Shown piece by piece: positions 22,701 to 32,850 of a DNA stretch of 64,000 nt; within the stretch, counting starts at the first letter, position 1; the number at the start of each line of letters is the position of its first letter. Made by a program: the position numbers and the translations under genes. The notes beneath the pieces are model-generated. The model did not search any database, was not told where the DNA came from, and was given only the letters and a program-made list of their open reading frames with translations. The DNA comes from Citrus sinensis. Its lineage: Eukaryota > Streptophyta > Magnoliopsida > Sapindales > Rutaceae. The stretch spans positions 20,747,501-20,811,500 of the forward strand of contig NC_068557.1 of the NCBI RefSeq assembly GCF_022201045.2. Direction: 5' to 3'.

Positions 22701-24036
22701 TTAACGAGTTAAAAATGCAAGGTTGCAAAAGTAGTACTGTGTTCTATGCCTTATGCCCAGCAGTTAACCAGAAACATAAATACTAAAAATTTCATTCGAA
22801 GAAGAATTCTAAAATTAAAGGCATCATTTATTGCATGACAAAGAAGCATGAAGCAATGCAGGCTTGTACTTTTAAAGAGCACCCTGAGCTAATCTACAGA
22901 ACAGATGATATAAGGCAAAAGTTCCTACATCTATTTATTGTTAACATATATAGAAAAGTTATAGGCTAACAAGAACTGAGTCTGAATATTTCCTTCAATT
23001 ATGCTGTATCCTACATGCTTGCTTGCCAAAAGAGCTCAAATAAAGTAGGTTTCAAGGTCTCACTATCTGCATTTTAGTGTAAGAAAAGCATTCAAATGGA
23101 TTATATCTAGCTAGATTGCTAGGAAAGTTCAGTCAAAAAGTTATGGGATTTCTATTTTTTAAAGCTTGAAAAAGATCATGCCAAGAAAGGGAAAAAATTC
23201 AAAAATAATAGTAAAAAGAAATTTAAATACAAAAAAGAGCCCCTTTCTTCAAGATTTCAAAAGGGGTCCAAAAATAGACATTTCTAAAGTAATAAAAAGG
23301 AGACTCAAGGAACTAACATTGCCCAAATGAAAACTACTCAAACCTGAAAGGGACATAAATTTTGTTAGAAACGGACCCATTTATCAAAAAGCGGTGAAGC
23401 CTTTGCAAGGAACAAAATTTTCTCCTTGGATGCTTATGTAAATCGAAAATATTATACACGTACAAGAAACCAGCATCCGTTCAACTCGTTTCCAGTGATT
23501 TGAATTTTGTCAAATAGAGGAAAAAACAAAAAATAAAATAAAATCAATATTTAAATTTTGGAATTTATTATGTTTGAGTACACTGCAAAGTCCAAAACAA
23601 CTTGTTGACTAAAGCAGGATTTAATTTGTCCATTTCTTTGAATAATATCTTTCTAATTTCATTAACAAAATCATCGCTAATATAACCTTATTTCAAGGCA
23701 ACAAACAAATTAAAGTTTTAACCATCAAAAAATTTTACTAGGGCAAGAACATATAACATAACATACCTGAAACACATTGGCCAGGGCAGCGGCGGCAGCA
23801 AGGCGGCCGACAGAGCGAGAAGCCTCAATGGCGACTTGGGCAGCAAGGGCCTCAACGAAAGGTTCAGGCCACACTTCATTAACGGCACGTCGCCTTTGCC
23901 TTGAAGATGATGGCCCCTCAAAATCACCTCCTCTTCTTGCACCATAATGACCACCAACACCACCACTGCCATTGCCATTGCCATTGCCATCTTCTGAAGA
24001 TGATGAAGAAGATGAAGAAGATGAAGAAGATGACAT
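19764..24036 (-). CDS. SAP: STERILE APETALA-type F-box/WD40-like protein
   Basis: SAP is the F-box subunit of an SCF ubiquitin ligase. In Arabidopsis it controls flower development and organ size by promoting turnover of PPD/KIX repressors. Exon 1 (24036-23767, 90 residues) and exon 2 (20900-19764, 378 residues) join in phase 0 to 468 residues, near the known length. Residues 2-14 are poly-Ser, then a Gly/Asn-rich stretch, then VWPEPFVEALAAQVA and ALANVFQ at the splice site, continuing VCSTWRAVSRSDLLWHRL. This is the F-box region split by the intron. WD-like strands follow (GFADGAVRLFDL, AFHIWDRQ, GVIRVWEVEGGEYMYSFRER) and the protein ends HLWDFGA. Exon 2 is GC-rich compared with its surroundings. 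The 2866-bp intron has no supported gene. Identification rests on remembered similarity along the whole length; the alternative would be another single-copy F-box/WD protein. Confidence 0.9.
21821..21852. repeat. (ACCCC)n microsatellite in the SAP intron
   Basis: About six units of CCCCA read on +, so the transcribed strand product (minus) carries repeated GGGGT. Four or more G-runs of this kind can form a G-quadruplex in the SAP pre-mRNA. A function is not shown. Confidence 0.7.
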
Positions 24037-24460
24037 GAGTTATAAAAAGAAGAAGAGAAATGGGGGGCTACGAAGAAACAACGACAAAAAGTTGTAGATA
24101 AAGACACCAAGCGAGGGACCCAAAAGATGTGTCTCTCTGGGTTTCTTGGAGATATATATCGACAATGAAAAACTTTAATTAATGTGTTATGACAATTATA
24201 TTATTCATTTATTTTTCGTTATAGAGTTTTTCTTCTTTTCTTTTCTTTTCTTTTCTTTTTTTCTCTCTCTCTCTTCAAGGGAGGGTTCTGTTTTTCTTCA
24301 TTTTTATTTTTTCCCGCCCTGCAAAGACGGCGGGGAGAGTTAGTTTCAGGTTCCATGTGGAGAACCGCTGAGTTTTTCGTTTGTGCATAGTGTTCTTTCA
24401 GGTTCTTTTGAACGAGTTTCTCTCTCTGGTCCAACTTTCAGTCTCCTAATATCGTCTTGA
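24037..24460 (-). promoter_or_regulatory. SAP 5' flank with CT/TTTTC tract
   Basis: This is immediately upstream of the SAP start codon. 24235-24275 is (TTTTC)n followed by (CT)n on +, so the coding strand shows GAAAA and GA repeats about 200-240 bases before the ATG. GA tracts are common in plant 5'UTRs and promoters. The transcription start was not identified. Confidence 0.4.
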
Positions 24461-26332
24461 TTATATTTTAAAAGAAATATTGAAGACAAGATTCAAGAAT
24501 AGCGCTTAAAGAAAAAGGCATTAAAAGTTGTTTATCACTTTTGTGGGTTATCATTATTATATTGTGAATACAATATACAATTTTAAACATTCAATGAGAT
24601 GGTGGCTGGCTCGGTTGAAACGGTAACAAATGTGTCAGGATTTGATTGACCGGATTGTGAGACGCCAGCTAATGAAATTGTGACGCTTGGCACAATTGTA
24701 TGAAGGATAAAAAAATCAATGCATTGACATATAGGGACGTGATGCCACCTCACCAAACATACATGCAAATCGAGCTCTAACAAGAGTACTCCTCGGCTCT
24801 TTTATAACATCCTTCACCTTCGTTTTGGCTCTCTCAACTTGTACAGTGACAGATGCTTTTAGTTATTGGGTATGTTTAAATTGGTTAAAATGAGAAACCA
24901 AACTTCTCATAATATGCATATACATATATTAAGCATATAAAGGTAATCCTATAGTGATACAAGATAATTTTCTAATACGAATGCACCAAACTTTAATGCA
25001 CAAATTTTGGCATCAATTCATGAAGAAAGTTTTAGGCGTACGACAACATTATGGTAGTATGTAATATGATGATGATAGTATAATGATGTGATGGTGTTGG
25101 AATTCTCCGGTTCATGTAGTTCTTCTATCTCTCACATAAACAAGTTTTAATACCCATAATTTGCAAAAGCCAATGATATGATGCTACTTTTTTATTTGCT
25201 CTAAATTCGGTATCTTAATGTTGCAGGAAAATATTGGCAGTTTGAGATTTTGTTCTCATGGTAATGGACCAGAAGATGTTGAATAAAACAAGCGTGAATG
25301 TGGTGTCCCTCATGTTTTGTGCGCAAAAGAGAGTGCATATGATTTGTGATGATTGTCAACAATGGTCAATTTATTTTGTTGTTTCAAATCTAAATATAGA
25401 AAAAAAAAAAAGTAATGCCGGTTTTGAATTTGATCAATAATACTTAAAAAATACCAACAAAGCCCAATCCTGCGGAGGAAATCAAGTGAACTTCTAATGA
25501 TTTGCCACTTTCATGACCAAAGCTAAAAGGAGCCATACATTAGCTTCTCAGCTAAGATAAAAATTTCAGTATACATGCAATTGGATAATCGTCGTTTACA
25601 ATTAATTTAACTTATTTGGTCGGTGACCTACTTGGGAAAGGGGCTCAGTCAAAGAAAGTTCCATAATCTTTTTGCCTTTTTAGATAAATAACTCATAATT
25701 TTCTTTGAACATTCAAATTCAATTGACCTCCCAACCTCCATAATCATTTTATATTACTAAAATTATTTTTGTATAAGATTTTTTTATTAATTTATGTACT
25801 CAAAACAGTTTAATCTATTTTAGATATTTTTTTTCCCCTCAAATAAGAGTTGGGTCTGTTAAATTTATTGTATTGATCAGGATATGTGTACTTTTATTTA
25901 TTTATTTATTTATTTATTTAATAAAAAAAACATGTGAATGTATTTCAAAGCAGGTAAAAAAGATGACTCTGAATCTGACTGGTATAGCATGCTCTTGTCT
26001 AATCAGCTATTCTCAAAAATATATATAATAATAGGAGTGGAATAAATATTGGTTGGATTTGTTTTGTTTGTAGTGGGTGTGAAATGTGAAATATGTTAAC
26101 AAGAAAGGGGTGCAAATCTTCACTTTTGAAAGTACAAGTACAACTTCCCCCAGTTCCATCCAAACACTGTACAGTCTGCTACAACCATGACAATTTTTAC
26201 AGCTTTTTTTGGGTCCTACCACCACCTAAAGCTTGAAAGCTGCAACCAGTCATAAATAAAATTCAACTAGATAAGTCTTCTTTTCATACCTCTGCAATTA
26301 AATTAAGAGCAAATTTTAATTTATCTCCATAT
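24461..26332. other. AT-rich intergenic DNA
   Basis: No gene was recognised. It contains a (TTTA)n microsatellite at about 25,897-25,921 and a few open stretches of up to 60-70 codons without any protein character. Confidence 0.55.
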
Positions 26333-26512
26333 TTTTAATTTATCTTCTAAAATTTTAAAAATATTAATTTATTTTTATTTAAAAAAGTAAAAAGAGGTTT
26401 TTTTTTTAGGAGATAAAAAGAGGTATTAATGATTCTTTTATCTTCTTAACGATTATTAAAAATAAATTAATGCTTTTAAAATCTTTCGTATTAAATTAAA
26501 AATTACCATTCT
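26333..26512. mobile_element. Foldback MITE remnant
   Basis: The left arm around TTTTTAATTTATCTTCTAAA, continuing attttaaaaatattaatttatttt, is matched by the reverse complement of the right arm at about 26,455-26,512. The arms enclose a short purine-rich centre (aaaaagagg). No target duplication was clear. AT-richness lowers confidence, but the pairing spans about 45 bases. Confidence 0.5.
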
Positions 26513-27358
26513 GGATGGAGGTGAATCAAAATTTATCTTTAAATTAATTTGCCCCATTTCTCTGTTGAGATTTGAGCAATTGCAACCTGTCAACTTTTGA
26601 TATTATATATTAGTAATTTAATTTCACATTCTATATTACTAGTATCTTTGTGATCAATGCGTGCATTTATTTGGATATAAATAAATAGTAACTTTTATTA
26701 CACAGGTTTCTGCTATTATTATTATTGTTACTATTCTATTCCATGTATTGTTAGGTTTGCGTTTTGGTTTGTTTATTTTTTATAAGGGTATAAGATTCAT
26801 TACGTTCCCTAACTTAGTGTCATTTTCTTTTTTTCTTTAATAAAATCCTTTTGCATACCATTGAGGTTTACCTAAAATAAAAATAAATTAATAATCACTT
26901 TTTAGTGTAAAAGTTCATAAATTATAGAATTCAAATGTTATGCTATACAGTAGTATTTAGTTGCCGAAATAGCAACATATATAGTGGTTGAATCGGGCCT
27001 TGAGTCGAAGAGGACTATAATAGAGAAACTATAAATTTGAATATGCGGTAGCATAAATTCTCTAAAATTGACAAGGACAGCAGTGGAGAAGGCCATAATG
27101 AAGAAATCATAAACTTTAGTTGGTATGTGTGTGTGTGTGTATGTGGTTAGTGTACGAGAGAGGGACAGAGTAATTTTACAATAAATCTCTTACTTGACAA
27201 ACTAAAATAAAACACAATTTTCAATACACTGCATAACAACATACACTGCACTATAGTATATGTGTGTGTACTTCTTTTTTTAACCCTATTCTTAAAAGGG
27301 ATAAGCAAGAGATGAAAAATCAATCACTATCTTGTAAACGTATCATTACTTTAATACA

Positions 27359-27472
27359 GTAAAGGACAAGTTAAAAGATAGAAAAAAATAAATTATAGTG
27401 AATTATAGTATAAAATACATTGTATTAGAGTGTATTTTTCTTATTTTTAACTTATCTTTTACTAAATAATGG
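27359..27472. mobile_element. 114-bp MITE, family 1 copy
   Basis: The left end AGTAAAGGACAAGTTAAAAG pairs with the right end (reverse complement AGTAAAAGATAAGTTAAAAA). A second copy with the same ends is at 28,067-28,178, and a weaker one may lie at 28,245-28,352. No coding capacity. Confidence 0.6.
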
Positions 27473-27488
27473 CCCTAGAATTAAGATC

Positions 27489-27686
27489 TCATAAGGGATT
27501 TCACAATTTAATTAAAGTGCGGGATCCTAATTTTGGCCATTGGATTTGAATCTAATGATCTTTTTTTTTTCTTTTCTTAAATCTGCCTGTGGTAAGGTCC
27601 GCCACGTGCAGATTTTATGATCCAAATCTAATGGCTCCAATTGGTATTCCAAAATTTAAATAAAGTGCAATATCCCTTATTAGAAC
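27489..27686. mobile_element. 198-bp foldback MITE
   Basis: The left arm CATAAGGGATTTCACAATTT continues to GGCCATTGGATTTGAATC. It pairs with the reverse complement of the right arm, AATAAGGGATATTGCACTTT continuing to AGCCATTAGATTTGGATC. The centre carries a T-run and cctgtggtaaggtccgccac. It starts 17 bp from the previous MITE. Confidence 0.62.
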
Positions 27687-27708
27687 CTATATGTGTGTGT
27701 GTGTAAAG

Positions 27709-27821
27709 TAAGGATGCCACTAAATTACTAAAAAAATATATTTAATATATTAGAGATTGTATTTATTTATTTGTTAGTGTATTAAAATCAATATTTTTTT
27801 AATCTATTAGTGGCATCCTTA
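27709..27821. mobile_element. 113-bp MITE, family 2 copy
   Basis: It has perfect 15-bp inverted ends, TAAGGATGCCACTAA and its complement. The related copy at 27,881-28,028 shows that these ends are internal to a longer original element. The left outer arm here appears to be replaced by a GT microsatellite. Confidence 0.65.
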
Positions 27822-27880
27822 ATTTGTTAAAATGAGGACATCCTCATTCGAAAAAAATATATATATATATTAGTTTTTTA

Positions 27881-28028
27881 TCTAGTGAGAATATTTTTAC
27901 TTTGTTAAAGTTAGGATGCCACTAAAATATAAAAAACATGTTTTTCAATATATTAGATGCTCTTTTTTTTTTTTTTGGTCTGTTAGTGGTATTTCTCACT
28001 CTATTAAAATGAAGATATTATCACTAGA
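27881..28028. mobile_element. 148-bp MITE, family 2 copy with fuller arms
   Basis: The ends TCTAGTGAGAATATTTTTAC and the complement of the right end TCTAGTGATAATATCTTCAT pair over about 45 bp. The arm then continues into the ggatgccactaa motif shared with the copy at 27,709. A T-run of about 14 sits near the centre. Confidence 0.6.
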
Positions 28029-28066
28029 GAAAAGCTATATATGTATGTATGTATGTATTTTGATTA

Positions 28067-28178
28067 TTACTAAAATAAAAGACAAGTTAAAAGAAAAAAT
28101 AAATAAAAACTTTAATGCAATATATTTTATTCTATTCATATATTAAAATATATTTTTAACTTATTTTTTATTTTAATA
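28067..28178. mobile_element. 112-bp MITE, family 1 copy
   Basis: The left arm TACTAAAATAAAAGACAAGT pairs with the reverse complement of the right arm, TATTAAAATAAAAAATAAGT. The same family as 27,359-27,472 is recognised by the shared GACAAGTTAAAAGA motif. Confidence 0.58.
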
Positions 28179-30090
28179 TAGTTAGGGATCTCTAATTAAA
28201 AGTTTATATTTGCAAAGTAATGTTTCAACAAGGAATCTCATATTTTATTAAAGTAAAATTTTTTCTAAAAGAAAATAAAAATACATACTCTAAAAAATAT
28301 TACATTGAAATAAGTATTTTTATTGTCTTATAGTTTATTCCTTATTTTAACAAAAAAGGAGATTGCTTATTAGATGATAACTCTATATTATATACAGAGC
28401 TTCTTATGTGTGGGTGTTAAAATTTAGATTTTCATGTGGATCTCAATGAACTACTTTTTAACTTTTAGTGTCCGAAAATTTGTATTGTCTTCTATCTTTT
28501 TAACTGCGTCCGCACTTTAGAAGCTCTGAGATCCCTGTTGGAACATTATTCACCTCCCCCATTCGAACATTACTTTCCTCTAGTACCATCACCTGCACCA
28601 GTAATCCATTCCATCGTCTCCTATTGTACCGTACCATGCCAAATACATACATACATACATATAGGGTGAAACATAAAATCTATATAAAAATGGTAAAATA
28701 CATAAATAAATAAAAATCTCATAACAAAGAAACTCAGGCCTATAAATAGTTCCACCTATGCATGTGCGGTGTGAAATATGAGTTCAAGAGATGCCAACTT
28801 ATGGTACCTAAAATTCAACCGCGTAGAATCATGCAACAGTAACCTTGCACGAAACTTCAACAAAAAGAGAAAAAAAATTGTGCAAAAAATTAAAATAAAT
28901 TGCATAATATGACTTGTATCAGATACAAAATGAATAGCCTTTTCTTTATATGATTCTCTTAAGCAGCATCCCAGGCGATTGTGCTCTCTTCTGTTTCTTG
29001 TGGACCATTCTTTTGGATCCCCAAGTTTTGGGCCAGCATGTTGTATTTTGCAGGCTTTTGATGGATGAGTCTCGGCTCATTTCATTGCCAACGCAATCTC
29101 TGTCTGTTTGACGATTGTGCAATTTTGTTAATTCACGAGATTCTTAAAGTTCAAGCCTGCTTTCCATGCTTAACTGAAAAGTTTGAGCTTGATTGCAAGA
29201 GTTCAATCAATTATTTTTAAGCCTTAACAAGCTGTGATAAAAATGTGTGTAAATTAAAAATGGTTCAAAATTTGCTTAACATGAGATTCCTTTCCATTGA
29301 ATAAAGGTTACCGTGCATACTTCTCTTTGGATAGTTATGCTTCCGTTGTCATTTTCTCATTGCTTAGGACTAAAGCATTGCAATTAAACCTTTCTGAATT
29401 CTGAAGCATATTTTAAAGTAATATATTGAAATTGATGTAGATGTGAGACAGGGATAGATTATATTTATAGTTTAAAATAGAATGAGATATAAATTGAACA
29501 ATACCTGTTTGCAATTTATTATTCGAAAAATATTCTATCTTAAAAGCCTTTTTTGTTTAAAGTTATTTGAAGTTGTAGGGAGTAGTTAGACAAAATAAAT
29601 TAAATTTTCAATTCCTAAAGTTTCTTTAGGGTTTGAACTCGGTTGATCAGTTAAATAAATTTATTAAAAAATTATTTGATTGGACCTCTGGAATAAACAA
29701 ATATATGGCTATCTATAAGAAACTTCAATAATAAATTTACTATTCTCTTAATTAGATGCATAAATATATAAAATGGTGGTCTATGTATGATTAACATTTA
29801 TGTTATTATTATTATTAACTACGACAAAAAAATGAACTTCAACTCCGATTACGAGAAAATACTTATTTCGTGAGAAATCAATGACATCCACCAATTAACA
29901 TCCCCAAAAGTCAACAAAATTTAACGAATAACCAAACCTAATTTCAACAGTTATAAATGAAGATAGTTCGACATGCAACTGCAAGCCAAACTAATAATTA
30001 AATTTCTCGGTTGAAAATCATACAACAAGATTACACATTCCATGAACAGACAGATAGCTTGTATCACGCACATCGCACCTAACAAGATAG
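28179..30090. other. AT-rich intergenic DNA
   Basis: No gene was established. A possible third family 1 MITE lies at 28,245-28,352. A 40-codon open tract on minus (29,081-28,959) has protein-like composition and is discussed as a finding. The rest is unremarkable. Confidence 0.5.
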
Positions 30091-31570
30091 TCAAATTGAA
30101 GTTATGAGCTCTTGGAATGTGTTCATGGCACTGACAGGCAACCCCAAAACCAAAACGATACCGTTCTTGTCTTTCCCTTCCGGAATAAACAAACCCACTT
30201 CTTTAGGAATCCGAGTACTCCCGAACTGCGTCGGCTCTCCCCATCCAAAATCCGCAGCATTGAAAGCAATTCTCGTCCACGACGTGATCACCAGTGTTGC
30301 AGTCCAAGAAGGTGGCCTTGCGTTCACATCAAAGCTCTCTATAAACCCTTTAATATAATCCTCATTGACCATTTGAATCGCATTTTGCACCATTTTCACC
30401 GCAAATGAAAATGGCTTCTGTACCAACTCTTCCGCAGTACAAAGACATTGAGTTACTAAAACCCCGTTGCCGAAAAACCCTTTTGGCAGAGGATTAGTTT
30501 TAAGTTTTGATCTTATGTCTACTGTAAAAACAAGCTTGGTTTGTTGCTGGGGTTTCATTTTTAAAGCCTGGCTTCGGGCTCGCCATAAAAAAGCTGCCAG
30601 CACTGTGAAGCTTGAGCAATAAGTTAGCTCTCCATTCTCCATTGCTTTCTTCTTTAAGCCTGCCAACCTGTTTTGATCAAATTTGAACGATTTGCAAATC
30701 ATTTTTTGTTCTTGGTACAAAGTTTCTATTTTTGATACGTCACTTATCTCAACTTCGGTTAATGTTTCTGAGTCATTTTTGTCAACCGAGGGCTTTTTAG
30801 GCATCAAAATAGATCTATCAAGAACTGGGGGCATGGTTAGGGTTATGCCCCTGGCTGTTTCAGCCCATGAATTCACGAACTGCATTGCTGATATCCCATC
30901 AACCATGCAGTGATTTATTGCCATACCAAAGACTAAACCTCCGCATTTGAATCTCGTTACCTACAATTAAATTCAGAGGGAAAAAAAAAAGAAGCTTTTG
31001 TATCAGTATATTTTAGACGAAATGAATTTAGTTAGAATTCCTGAAGAATCTTAAAAGCAACTGACCTTTTGAAAAAACAACTAGAAATTACAAAAAAACA
31101 TTTTGTACCTGTGCAGTCATAAGAGGCATTTCTAGTATATTTTCAACTCCTGGAACATCATAAACGAGATTCTCTAACATTACAGTGTCAGGAACGGTGA
31201 TGTCACCAAGCTTTTCGATCTCAGAATCTGCAACTGCCTCAACAAACGGCACCCCCTTGATGCTATTATTGCACTCAACAAAAAGATTTCCACTAGAGCT
31301 TCTTCTTAATCTCCCCGCAAGGGGATAATAATGAACTAAAACTTTAGCCAGGGCTTGTTTTATCAAATCGCGAGCTTCTACGCCGCTTTTCTTGCCATCT
31401 AGCTTGTAAATGTAAACTGTTTTCATCATGTCGATGACGGCGTGATCCAAGCTTGACAAGAAATAAGGCTCCTTACAAGTTTCCGTTTCAGGTTGAATAA
31501 AAACTGGTTCAGTCATTCGTACCGAAATAGGAGTACAACCATTTTCCTGGGACTCTTCCATTGGAAACAT
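30091..31570 (-). CDS. BAHD (HXXXD) acyltransferase, intact
   Basis: This is a cytosolic acyl-CoA-dependent acyltransferase moving an acyl or hydroxycinnamoyl group to a hydroxyl or amine of a specialised or lipid substrate. Exons 31570-31109 and 30960-30091 join in phase 0 to 443 residues, the family's usual length. The catalytic motif HCMVD is at 171-175, just after the splice junction. The structural motif DFGWG is at 391-395 and the C-terminus is normal. N-terminal wording (EPYFLSSLDHAVIDMM, HYYPLAGRL) resembles omega-hydroxypalmitate O-feruloyl transferases and related fatty-alcohol/HHT-like enzymes of suberin and cutin synthesis; the exact substrate is an inference. Translation could start at 31570 or at the second ATG, 31561. 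A 5'UTR intron is likely at 31695-31581 (donor GTAAGT, acceptor TTTGCAG). Confidence 0.92.
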
Positions 31571-31739
31571 TTATTGGTACCTGCAAATATTAAGCTCAAA
31601 TTAATGTCTCGTCACATGAATTGATACATGTGTATGTAAGTGTAAGATTGCAATTATCATGAGTAGGTATGATTTATGTGACTGTGAAGACTTACCTTCA
31701 AATCTTTTGAGTAAAGAAATTGGAACTCGGCGTAATTTG

Positions 31740-31885
31740 AATATATATGCATTAAGGAGGTGCGAGTCATATCGTTATTAATTATTTCTGGCATCAGCAC
31801 TGACCTAAAGCCCACGTCGATTATCAAAGGACTAAATATGTATAAGATTAGTCTTTAAGTTGGAAAAATAGTGTCTTATTACTTA
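31740..31885. repeat. BAHD upstream sequence shared with 6.4 kb
   Basis: This lies just upstream of the predicted BAHD 5'UTR exon. It shares GCACTGACCTAAA and neighbouring sequence with 6360-6470 in the same orientation. It marks one end of the upstream block duplicated near the P450 and RRP42 genes. Confidence 0.55.
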
Positions 31886-32359
31886 CAAATTACAATTAGA
31901 GACACCCATTATGATCCACTCCTCATTTTCGGAATCATTATGTAAGGAATTATAAAAGCCATTTTTTTTACCAAAGATGTGAATTGGAGAAGATTGATAG
32001 ATGAAACATGAACCAGAGACTGAATCTTAATAAAATCACTTAAAACTTTTTACAATATTGTTATGTAATGTTATAATTAAGAGATAAGTAAAACCTCCTG
32101 GTCCTGGATATTCAATTTATAATGTATGGCGCCCATCAAATTTGGAGTCAATTTTGATGCTCTTATACCTAAATGGGGGGAAAAAATAATTGACCTTATA
32201 GAAATTAACAGGTGAGTTTGGTGGTGGACCAGTGGCAACACTTTGGACTTGGGTTATAAGTTTCAGCTTTTGAGTACGCGAATTATCCAACCCATATTAG
32301 TATTACTTGCACTTAACAGGCTTTCCTGAGTGTAGAAGTGTGTGAGCAATTTGAAGATA

Positions 32360-32850
32360 AATTAATCTTAATCTAGCAAGTTTACGGTAAAATATCATAA
32401 AATTAAGAGGCTTAAAAAATTAATAATACAATCCAATATATGAATAAGCTAGGATTCAAATTAAAACTCAATTGCAGGATCCATAATATTATTAAAAATG
32501 ATGGAATTTCTGCATTATATCTTAAGTGATTAGACAATTATACACTTAATCCTTTGGATTTCCGAGGATTGTTATGTAATAAATGACATAAGTATTTTTT
32601 TTTAAAGGAAAATGGGGTCCAGCTATGTTGCAACTGTGGTACGATACCACAATTACTTTCAACCATTGGATCTAACTAATGTAACTATACAACTGTAGAT
32701 CTAATAGCTGTCATACCACAGTTGCAACATAATTTTGCCCAGGAAAATGACATAAATTTATTATTTATAATTTTATATATATGCTAATTATTTTACGCAC
32801 TGGGAACACTGCTGTTGGCAGGGCTCATTTTGTCCAAAATTCAAGGATTT
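32360..32850. repeat. BAHD upstream sequence shared with 8.6-9.6 kb
   Basis: 32,375-32,530 matches 8,620-8,700, with about 90 extra bases here. 32,515-32,600 matches 9,425-9,490. 32,795-32,850 matches 9,530-9,590. The match continues across the point where the element at 8701-9425 sits in the other copy, giving an empty site. A separate MITE interrupts this copy at 32,615. Confidence 0.6.
32615..32740. mobile_element. 126-bp MITE with perfect 9-bp target duplication (Mutator-like)
   Basis: The ends GGGTCCAGCTATGTTGCAAC and (complement of right) GGGCAAAATTATGTTGCAAC share the inner block TATGTTGCAACTGTGGTA. The element is bordered exactly by AGGAAAATG at 32,606-32,614 and again at 32,741-32,749. 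A 9-bp duplication is typical of Mutator-like elements. Confidence 0.82.

Noticed and set aside
23718..24110. 130-codon frame overlapping SAP exon 1 in another phase
   Set aside because: It is a shadow of the repetitive Ser/Gly-coding start of SAP. The SAP frame fits the family and the splice site.
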